Below, piece after piece: positions 6,187-12,611 of a stretch of 13,473 nt of DNA. The stretch comes from Lachnospiraceae bacterium. GTDB taxonomy: Bacteria; Bacillota_A; Clostridia; Lachnospirales; Lachnospiraceae. Every line of letters starts with the position of its first letter. The first letter of the stretch is position 1. The position numbers were made by a program, and so were the translations under genes. The notes below the pieces were generated by a model, which ran no database searches, had not been told where the DNA came from, and was given only the letters and a program-made list of their open reading frames with translations. Where the stretch lies: assembly GCA_009774465.1 (NCBI GenBank), contig VSNT01000107.1, forward strand, positions 1 through 13,473, read 5' to 3'.

Positions 6187-7555
6187 CCCTGTTCTCCATA
6201 TCTGCCGGTTTTTTTATCTGTATCAGTGCTTTCAGCGATCTTTCCGCCAGCATCATGTACAGCCCGGCGTCTTTATATTCTCCGGCTTCTGCATATTTAT
6301 AAACTTCCTCTAAATGATTCTTTAATTCCCTAAGGTGTTTTCCTTTGTTCTGGTTTTCCGGTTGCACCGGTGCAACTTCTGCTTTTTCTGTTTCAGGGCA
6401 GTATTCCGGAAAATCTTTTTCCAGCTGCATCTGCCCGGGCAGTTCATCCTCCCCTGCATCTGTTTCTCTTTCAGGCTCCGCTTTTGTTCCGTCTGATTCA
6501 GGAGCAGACAGCGCTGCACCTGCTGCCTCCGGCTCTTTTGCAGTGCTGTTTTCCTGTTTTTCTTCTGTTTCCCTGATTTCACCGGCTTTTTCTTCTTTTA
6601 CAGGCTCTGCCCTGGTAACCCTTCCCTGCTTCTTCGGCGCCGGTCTGGTCTGTACCGGCGCATCTTCCGCCCATTCCGGCTGGTCTTTCAAAGGAAAGGT
6701 TTCCCCATACAGCATTTCCCATTCCTTTTTATAGTCTGATGACTCTCCCTGAGCCATTAATGCATCAACTGCTGCTGTCATCTGCTGCCAGCTGAAACTT
6801 TCTTTTTCTTCGCTGCGGACATTCACAACAGTAATCTCCCTGTCCATCCCTTTTATGCTTATCATCACGCGCCCCGTCCCGCGGATTCTTACACTGTGTA
6901 TCGCTTCGCCGGAAGGCGCCAGAATCTCTGCTATGATCCTTGACGCCCTTCCGGCATATTCTTCCTGCTGGTTTTTATATAATCTAGGATAACTCTCACT
7001 CTGCGCTTGAAACAGCTTCGCATACAATTCAGGCTGGTCATGCCCCAGCTGGTGGACTGCCTTCTCCAGTGTGGATCCCATTGCTTCCTGTTTCTGATCC
7101 CTCCCCTCCAGCATGACTTCTATGTCTGTCACCTTTCTTTCTGCGTCTATTTCTTCCTTAACTGCCTGAATCTCGCTTTTTGAATAGCCGGGGGATATTT
7201 CCCCTGCAATGGATGCCGGAAGCAGAAGCATAAGCGCCAGCTTTGCGTAGCCATAGCCTTTGTATTTTTCCATCAGCCGGTCAGAATATCCTTCCTCCGA
7301 ATATTCGTCATTGATCCGGATGAAACGGGATACCTGGGACTTATCCAGTCCGTATTCCTGATGGGCGAATTCATTGACGCTCCCATAAGGGGTGCTCTTT
7401 AAGATGTCCGTATCCCTTGCCAGTTTTAAGAGATATCCAATCCGTACAAAGCTTTCCGCCGACTTCTGCATTTCACTGTCGACTGCTGCCTTGTAAGCCT
7501 GATAAGTCTTGTATTCGTTATTAATGTTGATTACTTCGCCTGCTACTTTTTCCAT
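6155..7555 (-). CDS. ParB/KorB-like HTH protein with long acidic linker
   Basis: The 466-aa product opens with a helical domain (residues about 15-50) and a helix-turn-helix at about 59-86 (SVNEFAHQEYGLDKSQVSRFIRI) that looks like the HTH part of ParB/KorB-type proteins, without the ParB CTPase motifs. A Lys/Glu-rich region follows, then about residues 295-405 are a low-complexity linker rich in Pro, Glu, Ala, Thr and Lys. A short helical domain (NHLEEVYKYAEAGEYKDAGL onward, ending RSLKALIQ) closes the protein. It probably binds DNA and tethers a second domain; use in plasmid or phage DNA partition or regulation is inference. The start at 7555 has AGGAGAAAAT before it. The linker is strongly GC-rich compared with the AT-rich genes to the left. 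Confidence 0.6.
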   Translation of the reverse strand: MEKVAGEVININNEYKTYQAYKAAVDSEMQKSAESFVRIGYLLKLARDTDILKSTPYGSVNEFAHQEYGLDKSQVSRFIRINDEYSEEGYSDRLMEKYKGYGYAKLALMLLLPASIAGEISPGYSKSEIQAVKEEIDAERKVTDIEVMLEGRDQKQEAMGSTLEKAVHQLGHDQPELYAKLFQAQSESYPRLYKNQQEEYAGRASRIIAEILAPSGEAIHSVRIRGTGRVMISIKGMDREITVVNVRSEEKESFSWQQMTAAVDALMAQGESSDYKKEWEMLYGETFPLKDQPEWAEDAPVQTRPAPKKQGRVTRAEPVKEEKAGEIRETEEKQENSTAKEPEAAGAALSAPESDGTKAEPERETDAGEDELPGQMQLEKDFPEYCPETEKAEVAPVQPENQNKGKHLRELKNHLEEVYKYAEAGEYKDAGLYMMLAERSLKALIQIKKPADMENRDEQINEAASV

Positions 7556-7563
7556 ATTTTCTC

Positions 7564-9504
7564 CTATCCTGCTGCCTGGGCTGTTCTACCGGCAGCTCTC
7601 TGCCTGATTTCCTTCATCCATTCTTTCAAAAATTTATCTGCCTGCTTCTGATCCGGTTTCATATCATTTTTTCCGTAATACTGGATAATCTCCATCTGGT
7701 GCGGATCAAATTCAATGGTATACCAGCTTTCTTCCGGAACCTGAATTTTCCGCATAAAAAAGATATAGGTTTTTTCTTCATTGTGCTGTTTCAAGTATCT
7801 GTCGCCATTGGCCACACAGTGGTGCAGCGTCCTTCCCTCATCCACAATCTCCGCCGCGTTCTTCGGCGCCCGGATCAGGTATTTTTTATTTTGGAATCCA
7901 TACATCTGATCCAGACATGGGGAAAGTTTTCTGATATTGGCATATTTAATCAGCACCTCTTTTTTTCTTTTATCCAGTTTAAGTGTGTCAAATTCCATGA
8001 GCATCCTGTCATGGGCCGCCTTTATGTCTTTAGGGTACCGTACTGTGCTCTTTGTCATGTCATATTCCAGTGCCTGGGCCATGCCTGTGTAGTCCCGGTA
8101 GTGGGTGTATTTGTCGTAAAGTTTCCTGTATCCTTCCGCCTTTTCCAGATAATGCAGCGTCTTGACCAGCTTTGTCTTCTCCGCCACCGCTGCCAGCTCC
8201 CCTGGGCAGATCCCCGCCTGGGCAAGTTCTTCTATCTCCCTGTCGTTTAATCCGAAACTGTTTTCCTTTGCATCCTGAAATACTGCAAGCACGTTTCTTC
8301 CGCTGTCATTTCTTAACATGTAATGCAGGGCCGGCCTGGTAATTCCAAGCATTTTCTTAAGTTCTCCGTCTCTTTTCTTTAAGCCGATCCGGCCTGTTTT
8401 GATATATTCCAGGGAAAGTTTCCTTAATCCTGCCTTATACAGTTTTTCGAATATCACTGGTGTATTACCATATCCGGCAAGCATTTCTTTCAGCGGAAAC
8501 GCTGTGCCATTTTCCCCCAGCTCAATCAGCATCTGTGCCCATCCGCCTTCAATCAAAAGTCCCAGTTCTTCCCTGTTTCCCGTGTACAGGCATGTCCTCC
8601 GGCCATACGCCACGGTATTCCCCTGATACATTTTGTCTGACCAGAAAAGGGTTCCCTTCGCGCCTGCATACTGTACATACCTCTTTTTAAAATATTTTAT
8701 CCTTCCGTCATGGTAAGTCCTTACCGACTCTGTAATCTCCAGATCTTCTTTTCTGTCTATCCCTGATATCAGGGAGCATTTAAAATATCTGAGGATAATG
8801 TCATTTTCCCACTGCATGATATAAAGGACTTCCCTGCGTGCATCATGTTCCTTCTTCCTTCCTGCCGATTTATACAGGATCCTTTTTCCACAGAAAGGGC
8901 ACCGGCCTTCCTGATTATGCCTGGGCTTTCCTTCCAGCGCCGCTTCTCTTCCGCATCTGGAGCAGAACCCTTTCTCTTTGTCGTAATAAAGGTAATGGTC
9001 GTCCCTGTATGCCTTTTCCATGACATATTTCCTAAAATCGTCCGGCGCCCCGGGCAGCCGGTTCATTTTTTCCTGTATCCGTTCCAGTCTCCTGTCTTCC
9101 GCATTCCGGCGGTATTCGCTGCTGATTTCCTCTTCCCAGCTCTCCACGCTGATATCATGCAGGTAATCTGCAGCACGCTTCCTATCCTCTTGAGATGCCC
9201 ATGTGTAATCCCTGCAGCCATAATCCCATCCATGCACCACATCCATCCCGCGCGCCATTCTCGCCGCGTTGTTCAGTTTTATTTTTTTCCATCCGCTGCC
9301 TGCCAGCCAGACACAGGAAGCGCGCTGCTCTTCATCTGCAAAATATCTTGCTTTCAGCTCTTTTTCCTGATACAGGTCTATCTCTATAATTTTCCTTCCC
9401 TCAACTGTCATGATCTGGCTCACCGCCATAATATTCATTCCAAAATCAATATCGCCTGCCGGAGGACTGCATGGGGCTGTTCCTAACAGTTCCTTTCTCT
9501 TCAT
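7564..9504 (-). CDS. pcfJ: PcfJ-like protein
   Basis: The C-terminal third carries the PcfJ domain: LSPCLDQMYGFQNKKYLIRA, then ...AAEIVDEGRTLHHCVAN (about residues 550-565) and YIFFMRKIQVPEESWYTIEFD. A zinc ribbon with CSRC and CPFC (cysteines near residues 181, 184, 202 and 205) lies in the N-terminal half. PcfJ was first described in the enterococcal conjugative plasmid pCF10, and homologues are widespread in phages, ICEs and plasmids of Firmicutes; the biochemical role is not settled. The product is 646 aa from the ATG at 9504. The ORF is open further upstream, but the ATG at 9504 overlaps the TGA of the upstream gene in ATGA and has AGGTG before it. So the two genes are likely translated in a coupled way. 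Confidence 0.85.
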   Translation of the reverse strand: MKRKELLGTAPCSPPAGDIDFGMNIMAVSQIMTVEGRKIIEIDLYQEKELKARYFADEEQRASCVWLAGSGWKKIKLNNAARMARGMDVVHGWDYGCRDYTWASQEDRKRAADYLHDISVESWEEEISSEYRRNAEDRRLERIQEKMNRLPGAPDDFRKYVMEKAYRDDHYLYYDKEKGFCSRCGREAALEGKPRHNQEGRCPFCGKRILYKSAGRKKEHDARREVLYIMQWENDIILRYFKCSLISGIDRKEDLEITESVRTYHDGRIKYFKKRYVQYAGAKGTLFWSDKMYQGNTVAYGRRTCLYTGNREELGLLIEGGWAQMLIELGENGTAFPLKEMLAGYGNTPVIFEKLYKAGLRKLSLEYIKTGRIGLKKRDGELKKMLGITRPALHYMLRNDSGRNVLAVFQDAKENSFGLNDREIEELAQAGICPGELAAVAEKTKLVKTLHYLEKAEGYRKLYDKYTHYRDYTGMAQALEYDMTKSTVRYPKDIKAAHDRMLMEFDTLKLDKRKKEVLIKYANIRKLSPCLDQMYGFQNKKYLIRAPKNAAEIVDEGRTLHHCVANGDRYLKQHNEEKTYIFFMRKIQVPEESWYTIEFDPHQMEIIQYYGKNDMKPDQKQADKFLKEWMKEIRQRAAGRTAQAAG

Positions 9505-9995
9505 CCTTTCACCTGCTTTCCAAGATAGTATCCGGATATGATTTCTTTCGCCCTTCCCATCCCGGGGATCCCCAGCGTGCACCTGCCTGATACGCCTGCT
9601 GCCTTAAGGATGTCTTTGTCAACATCATGCTGGTTTTTAAATGACCATTTCAGCAGTTCTCCTATGCATCCTTTCAGGCTTTTTCCTTTTTTCCTCACTG
9701 CCGCAGCCATACGTTCATCTTCCTGGCAGCGCACTTTGATGTAGGAAAGCCAGTCCTCCATGATTTCATAAGGCTTCAGCTCCTCCGCCTCCACGGCCAG
9801 CTTTCCGAAAGCCGCCATAAGGGAATTTGCCAGTTCCGGCACTGTGCCCTCTATAAAATCCTCCGCATCTTCCCGGTCTATCCCGTTTTCCAGGGCTATG
9901 GCATAGACTGCTTCTATGTCTCCCTCTTTCAGCTGCGCTGCGGCTGCCTCATTTATTTCCTGTACGGAATCAAATTCTCCAAATTTATCAAACAT
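9501..9995 (-). CDS. PcfK/AcrIIA9-like protein (candidate)
   Basis: A 164-aa product. The N-terminal half (MFDKFGEFDSVQEINEAAAA, then ENGIDREDAEDFIEG) resembles openings seen in clostridial phage proteins. The C-terminal half has EDERMAAAVRKKGKSLKGCI, then LLKWSFKNQ and an end AKEIISGYYLG, a pattern (AxAV....KSL..C, then a YYLG-type end) like the PcfK family. PcfK homologues include the anti-CRISPR AcrIIA9, a Cas9 inhibitor, and PcfK genes normally neighbour pcfJ as this one does. I cannot run an alignment, so the family call is moderate and the anti-CRISPR role is only a hypothesis. The start at 9995 follows AAGGAGAAGG; the gene overlaps the upstream gene by 8 nt and pcfJ by 4 nt. Confidence 0.5.
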   Translation of the reverse strand: MFDKFGEFDSVQEINEAAAAQLKEGDIEAVYAIALENGIDREDAEDFIEGTVPELANSLMAAFGKLAVEAEELKPYEIMEDWLSYIKVRCQEDERMAAAVRKKGKSLKGCIGELLKWSFKNQHDVDKDILKAAGVSGRCTLGIPGMGRAKEIISGYYLGKQVKG

Positions 9996-10455
9996 TTTTC
10001 CTTCTCCTTTCCAGCTCCTTTTTTATCCTGTACTCCATATAATCCGAATAATCATGGCGTCCTTTTATAAATGAGACGGTATACGGTTCCATCCTTCCGG
10101 ACGCCTGTTCCCATAGTTCTGCATTTGCCAGAGGCTTCCCTTTCGCATTTTTCCACCCGTTTCTTTTCCATTTTTTTAACTGTCCGGCGGCCATGCTCTC
10201 CGCCACCTGCCCGCATCCGGTAAATATATCTGCGAATCCGGTTTTCATATAAGACCTGCCAAGCAGGAAAAACATGTTGATCAGACACTTTAGAGCCAGT
10301 TCGTTCTCTCTGGTGTCTTCTCCATAAACAAATCCTTCCTTTGTTCTTGGCTCCCCATCCCTTTCATGTTCTATTATCCACATGCCTGCCCCTCTTCCTG
10401 TCTGTGGATTATGCAGGGAAGTTTCTATGTACATTTTTACGCTGGGTATGTCCAT
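9988..10455 (-). CDS. RNase HI-like fold protein with degenerate active site
   Basis: The 155-aa product (from the ATG at 10455, chosen for the GGAGG site and the TAATG junction with the Rep gene) follows the RNase HI order. Strand 1 is VKMYIETSLHNPQTGRGAGM with Glu replacing the first catalytic Asp (residue 11). NELALKCL supplies the conserved Glu (about residue 52). FADIFTGCGQVAESM replaces the T-D-S of the third strand by T-G-C, so that Asp is missing. LKKWKRNGWKNAKGKPLANA (from residue 93, then ELWEQ) is the characteristic handle-like W..NGWK..KG.P..N..LW segment, and FIKGRHDYSDYM is where the last His/Asp should be, with KGR for KGH. It therefore looks like an RNase HI descendant that lost most metal ligands. 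It may act in replication or as a DNA/RNA-hybrid binding protein. Confidence 0.65.
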   Translation of the reverse strand: MDIPSVKMYIETSLHNPQTGRGAGMWIIEHERDGEPRTKEGFVYGEDTRENELALKCLINMFFLLGRSYMKTGFADIFTGCGQVAESMAAGQLKKWKRNGWKNAKGKPLANAELWEQASGRMEPYTVSFIKGRHDYSDYMEYRIKKELERRRKNV

Positions 10456-11243
10456 TATCCTCCCTCCTGCATCCGTTCTGGTTTTTCCCTCATCCGCACC
10501 GGCTTTATCCTGTACATGGTAAAATACTGGTATTCGCATCCGGTAACAGGATTGATGCCCATTATGACGGAGCTTTCATCTATGTAATATCCGGGCAGGG
10601 GCTCCGGCGGATTCTCCATCTCTTTTTTTAATGCCCTTGTGATCTCCGGCTCCGGTATAATCAGATTCCGGCTCCTTGAATAGTTGCTTTCCTCTCCCTC
10701 CTTCTCGGAAGGTTTGGTGATGTAATATGCCAGGCGTTTAAATCCTCCCTCCTCATAAGCATGTCTGTAGCTGGAAAAGCCTGCCCCTTCTATCTTCTTC
10801 CAGCAGTCCTTGATGATAATGTCCGCATCCGGAATTCTGTTTACTAAAAGATGGTGGTGGGCAGCTCCCTTTTTCCCTGTTTCTGTCCTCACCACCCACT
10901 TAAGTTCATGCCCCCGCTTCCTCCATTCCCTGCGCAGCATCCGGATAAAACGGCCGAAATCTTTCTTTGCTGCTTTTATGTTTGTACGGAATCCTTTCAG
11001 GTATGTGAGCAGCACCCATAAATCATTTTCTTCAAAATTGGCAAGAAGAATCCTCCTTAATTTCTTTTCCCTGTTCAGCTGGTTCTGCCTTTTGATCTGC
11101 TCTTCTGTGGGCTTTTTCTTTCTCTCTCTTTTCTTTCCCTTTCCTCCTCCACTGCCTGAATAAATACGTTCCACCTCTATCAGATTGGTAAAATAAAAAC
11201 TCCTCTGTTCTCTTTTATATTTTTTTCTTTTTTTCTTTCTCAT
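10455..11243 (-). CDS. rep: HUH-type rolling-circle replication initiator
   Basis: The 262-aa product shows the ordered motifs of a rolling-circle Rep (Rep ORF2/G2P-like): motif I WVLLTY near residues 76-81; the acid in RTETGKKG; the HUH motif in GAAHHHLLVN (residues 129-135, H129 and H131 as metal ligands); and YYITKPSEK (Y173, Y174, K177) with the candidate catalytic tyrosines. The N-terminus (MRKKKRKKYKREQRS) is very basic and the C-terminus Arg-rich, in keeping with DNA binding. Such enzymes nick one strand at a double-strand origin to begin replication; a relaxase-like role in transfer is an alternative. The ATG at 11243 is preceded by GGAGG and overlaps the stop of the upstream ORF in ATGA. 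Downstream, the RNase HI-like gene starts in TAATG. Confidence 0.8.
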   Translation of the reverse strand: MRKKKRKKYKREQRSFYFTNLIEVERIYSGSGGGKGKKRERKKKPTEEQIKRQNQLNREKKLRRILLANFEENDLWVLLTYLKGFRTNIKAAKKDFGRFIRMLRREWRKRGHELKWVVRTETGKKGAAHHHLLVNRIPDADIIIKDCWKKIEGAGFSSYRHAYEEGGFKRLAYYITKPSEKEGEESNYSRSRNLIIPEPEITRALKKEMENPPEPLPGYYIDESSVIMGINPVTGCEYQYFTMYRIKPVRMREKPERMQEGG

Positions 11244-11440
11244 GTATCCTCCGGTCGGATCTTTAATATGCTTAACAAGTGATAAAAAAATGAGGCCAAA
11301 CCCTCATTTTCCTTGACTTTTCCGGCTGAATACGGTATGATAATTATAGGTGTTGAGTCCGTATTCAGCCGGACGTAAGGCGTATGAGGTGCAAGCTCAT
11401 GCGCTGTTTTTTTGTAAAGGTTCATATTTCTTATTTTCAT
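11240..11440 (-). CDS. Leader ORF coupled to rep, 66 aa
   Basis: An ORF whose stop overlaps the rep start (ATGA). Possible starts are the ATG at 11440 (GGAGG only 2 nt upstream) or the ATG at 11425. The product (MKIRNMNLYKKTAHELAPHT, then RLNTDSTPIIIIPYSAGKV) fits no family I know. The DNA is unusually constrained: it carries three inverted repeats and an apparent antisense RNA gene on the other strand. It may be a true small protein, or a leader peptide whose translation controls rep. The overlap with rep suggests translational coupling; the overlap with the upstream gene (11397-11726) is 44 nt. Confidence 0.5.
   Translation of the reverse strand: MKIRNMNLYKKTAHELAPHTPYVRLNTDSTPIIIIPYSAGKVKENEGLASFFYHLLSILKIRPEDT
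11284..11310 (-). terminator. Terminator-like attenuator 40 nt before rep
   Basis: On the minus strand AAAATGAGG (11310-11302), loop GTTTGG, CCTCATTTT (11295-11287) and three further T residues form an intrinsic-terminator shape with a 7-T tract. It ends 40 nt before the rep ATG. Its left arm ATGAGG can also pair with CCTCAT at 11389-11384, the right arm of the upstream hairpin, as expected for an attenuator with alternative folds. Confidence 0.6.
11313..11341 (+). promoter_or_regulatory. Sigma-70 promoter for counter-transcribed RNA
   Basis: TTGACT (11313-11318) and TATGAT (11336-11341) have a 17-bp spacer and match 5 of 6 bases of each consensus. The promoter faces right, opposite to rep. 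The spacer is the left arm of a perfect 14-bp inverted repeat. The predicted start point is near 11348. Confidence 0.65.
11322..11372. repeat. Perfect 14-bp inverted repeat upstream of rep
   Basis: CCGGCTGAATACGG (11322-11335) and CCGTATTCAGCCGG (11359-11372) with a 23-nt loop. In the rep transcript it forms a strong hairpin. Being next to a HUH Rep gene, it is also a candidate Rep recognition site or double-strand origin, which cannot be confirmed from sequence. Confidence 0.7.
11348..11413 (+). ncRNA. Candidate antisense (ct) RNA controlling rep
   Basis: From the promoter at 11313-11341 to a terminator, a transcript of about 66 nt is predicted. It has stem-loop 1, GTCCG (11357-11361)/CGGAC (11370-11374), and a terminator: GCGTATGAG (11380-11388), loop GTGCAAG, CTCATGCGC (11396-11404, one G-U pair), then TG and seven T (11407-11413). 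It is fully complementary to the leader of the rep mRNA, including the leader ORF and the end of the upstream gene. The position, size and two-stem shape are those of plasmid copy-control ctRNAs. The transcript is predicted, not shown. Confidence 0.6.
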
Positions 11441-11726
11441 AACCTCCGTCTCTTTTGACTGCTGCTTCGTAATAGGCTTTCTGCACCTGGTCTTCCGGGA
11501 ACAGTCCTTCACGCAGGATTACCCCGCGTTCGCCACGTTCTCCAAAGAATTCATTCAGCATTTCTTCATCTGCCTGTAAGAAAAGCAGAACGTCGCGCGT
11601 TGTGTCGTAACGGGCTTTTGCATTGCTCCACATCTTATTACGCATGTAATGTTCAAACAGCTCCGGCTGGTTGTAGAGCTTGTCCAGCAGCGCTTTCCCT
11701 GACAGCAGTTCTTTCCCCGGCATCAT
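11397..11726 (-). CDS. Hypothetical small phage/plasmid protein, 109 aa
   Basis: No family recognised with confidence. The product (MMPGKELLSGKALLDKLYNQ, then YMRNKMWSNAKARYDTTRDV) is alpha-helical, with NKMWSNAKARYDTTRDV near residues 30-46 and GLFPEDQVQKAYYEAAVKR near the end. No DNA-binding motif of the CopG type is visible, although in RCR plasmids such an upstream gene is often a repressor. Its stop (TGA at 11397-11399) lies in the left arm of the ctRNA terminator hairpin. The ATG at 11726 follows an AGGAGG site. Overlapping or adjacent to other small genes in the same direction, it is part of the operon. Confidence 0.65.
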   Translation of the reverse strand: MMPGKELLSGKALLDKLYNQPELFEHYMRNKMWSNAKARYDTTRDVLLFLQADEEMLNEFFGERGERGVILREGLFPEDQVQKAYYEAAVKRDGGYENKKYEPLQKNSA

Positions 11727-11829
11727 AGGTCCTCCTTTCCCCGAATAAAAATCTTAATTTTTCTTCCTGCTTTTCCTTCCATTCTTCCGTGCCTGTGATC
11801 AGGCCGGCATCTTCCAACTGGGCGTACAT
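11653..11829 (-). CDS. Possible 58-aa ORF before the 109-aa gene
   Basis: An ATG at 11829 with GAAGGTG before it opens a 58-codon frame (MYAQLEDAGLITGTEEWKEK then QEEKLRFLFGE). It overlaps the next gene by 74 nt, and that gene's AGGAGG site is coded within it. The first 30 residues look like a normal helical protein; the end may be arbitrary. Support is only the ribosome site and position after the stop at 11847. Confidence 0.35.
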   Translation of the reverse strand: MYAQLEDAGLITGTEEWKEKQEEKLRFLFGERRTYDAGERTAVRESAAGQALQPAGAV

Positions 11830-11846
11830 ATGGCACCTTCTTTCTT

Positions 11847-12035
11847 TTAAACTTTTTTCATTCCATCCACAATTACACTGCCGATTCCCTGCACCATCTC
11901 ATGCATGTTTATGTATTTTCTGATCATTTCTTCGAAAATAACTTCACCCGGCAGGGCTTCTGCCACAAGTTTCTGCTCTTCTAATGTCATTCCCTTTATT
12001 CTTAACTGTAGTTCTTCTTTCTCAAATCCGCTCAA
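11847..12035 (-). CDS. Hypothetical small protein, 62 aa
   Basis: The product (MSGFEKEELQLRIKGMTLEE, then QKLVAEALPGEVIFEEMIRK and an end VIVDGMKKV) is acidic and helical, of unknown function. Start is TTG at 12035, chosen because AGGAG lies 7 nt before it. It is followed after 17 nt by the possible small ORF at 11829. Its size and place in the operon are like those of phage early accessory proteins. Confidence 0.55.
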   Translation of the reverse strand: MSGFEKEELQLRIKGMTLEEQKLVAEALPGEVIFEEMIRKYINMHEMVQGIGSVIVDGMKKV

Positions 12036-12085
12036 TGTAGTTCTCCTTTCTGCTTTATTCTTCTCCCTGATCTGCCTGGCAGCCT

Positions 12086-12217
12086 TTATACTGCCTGTCC
12101 TGCTAATAAAAACAAAGTAATAATTACCAAGAGGGCCGGTATACTCTGATTGTTACTGTCCATTGCAGAAGCTGATAGCATCAGGATTAGGAATGCTGCT
12201 TTTTCTTTTAGATTCAC
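12086..12217 (-). CDS. Small membrane protein, 43 aa
   Basis: The product has two hydrophobic segments, KAAFLILMLSASAM and SIPALLVIITLFLLAGQA, separated by a short polar loop, so it probably crosses or sits in the membrane. The open frame extends upstream to a GTG at 12298, but no ribosome site precedes that codon, while the GTG at 12217 has GGAAAGGA about 8 nt before it, so I prefer this shorter product. Unknown function; a holin-like or toxin-like role is possible but not supported. Confidence 0.4.
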   Translation of the reverse strand: MNLKEKAAFLILMLSASAMDSNNQSIPALLVIITLFLLAGQAV

Positions 12218-12239
12218 AGGCTTGTCCTTTCCGGCTGGT

Positions 12240-12425
12240 TTACACCTGTCCAGCCTTTTGTTTTCTTTGCTGCTCTGTAAACTTCCTGAATTCTTCACGC
12301 AAAATCATTTCTGAAACTCTGGATATTATCGCTTGTTGTTCTTCTGGTGTTTTATTTATGTAGTAGTCGTCGTGGACAATAATATGGCATCCCTCCGGAC
12401 TGTAATAATCTTTGACTATTGCCAT
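12240..12425 (-). CDS. Small phage-type hypothetical protein, 61 aa
   Basis: The product starts MAIVKDYYSPEGCHIIVHDD, continues YYINKTPEEQQAIISRVSEM and ends in a basic Gln/Lys-rich stretch. It resembles small proteins seen at the start of clostridial phage early operons, but I know no function. The ATG at 12425 follows GAGGTGAT with 7 nt spacing. As the first gene before the gene-poor region, it is the likely first gene of the leftward operon; no clear minus-strand promoter was found for it. Confidence 0.6.
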   Translation of the reverse strand: MAIVKDYYSPEGCHIIVHDDYYINKTPEEQQAIISRVSEMILREEFRKFTEQQRKQKAGQV

Positions 12426-12577
12426 GACATCACCTCAAATCTTTTAGTAAATACTATGTGTTACTGGTTGTACTTCTTTCTATCTTGAAAAATATTCTTT
12501 ACCTTACACACCCTGCCATGATAAAATATATTTACCCAAATTGGGCAGGAAAGGAGCTGGTTTCATTGACCAAACTT

Positions 12578-12605
12578 TTGACTTTGCCCTGCTCTCTTTT
12601 ATAAA
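12578..12605 (+). promoter_or_regulatory. Plus-strand promoter-like sequence
   Basis: TTGACT (12578-12583) and TATAAA (12600-12605) with 16-bp spacing face right, opposite to the operon. No plus-strand protein gene of convincing length follows, so the transcript, if made, would be mostly noncoding. Confidence 0.4.
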
Positions 12606-12611
12606 GGAAGT

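Noticed and set aside
7699..8250. Plus-strand frame of 183 aa opposite pcfJ
   Set aside because: Antisense to the PcfJ domain, which is the clearest protein match in the block.
8845..9486. Long plus-strand open frame (213 aa) opposite pcfJ
   Set aside because: It is antisense to a well-supported PcfJ gene, lacks a ribosome site and has no recognisable domain; GC-rich coding DNA often opens such frames.
12086..12298. 70-aa version of the small membrane protein starting at GTG 12298
   Set aside because: The upstream GTG lacks a ribosome site and lies in the coding end of the 61-aa gene; the GTG at 12217 has a good site.
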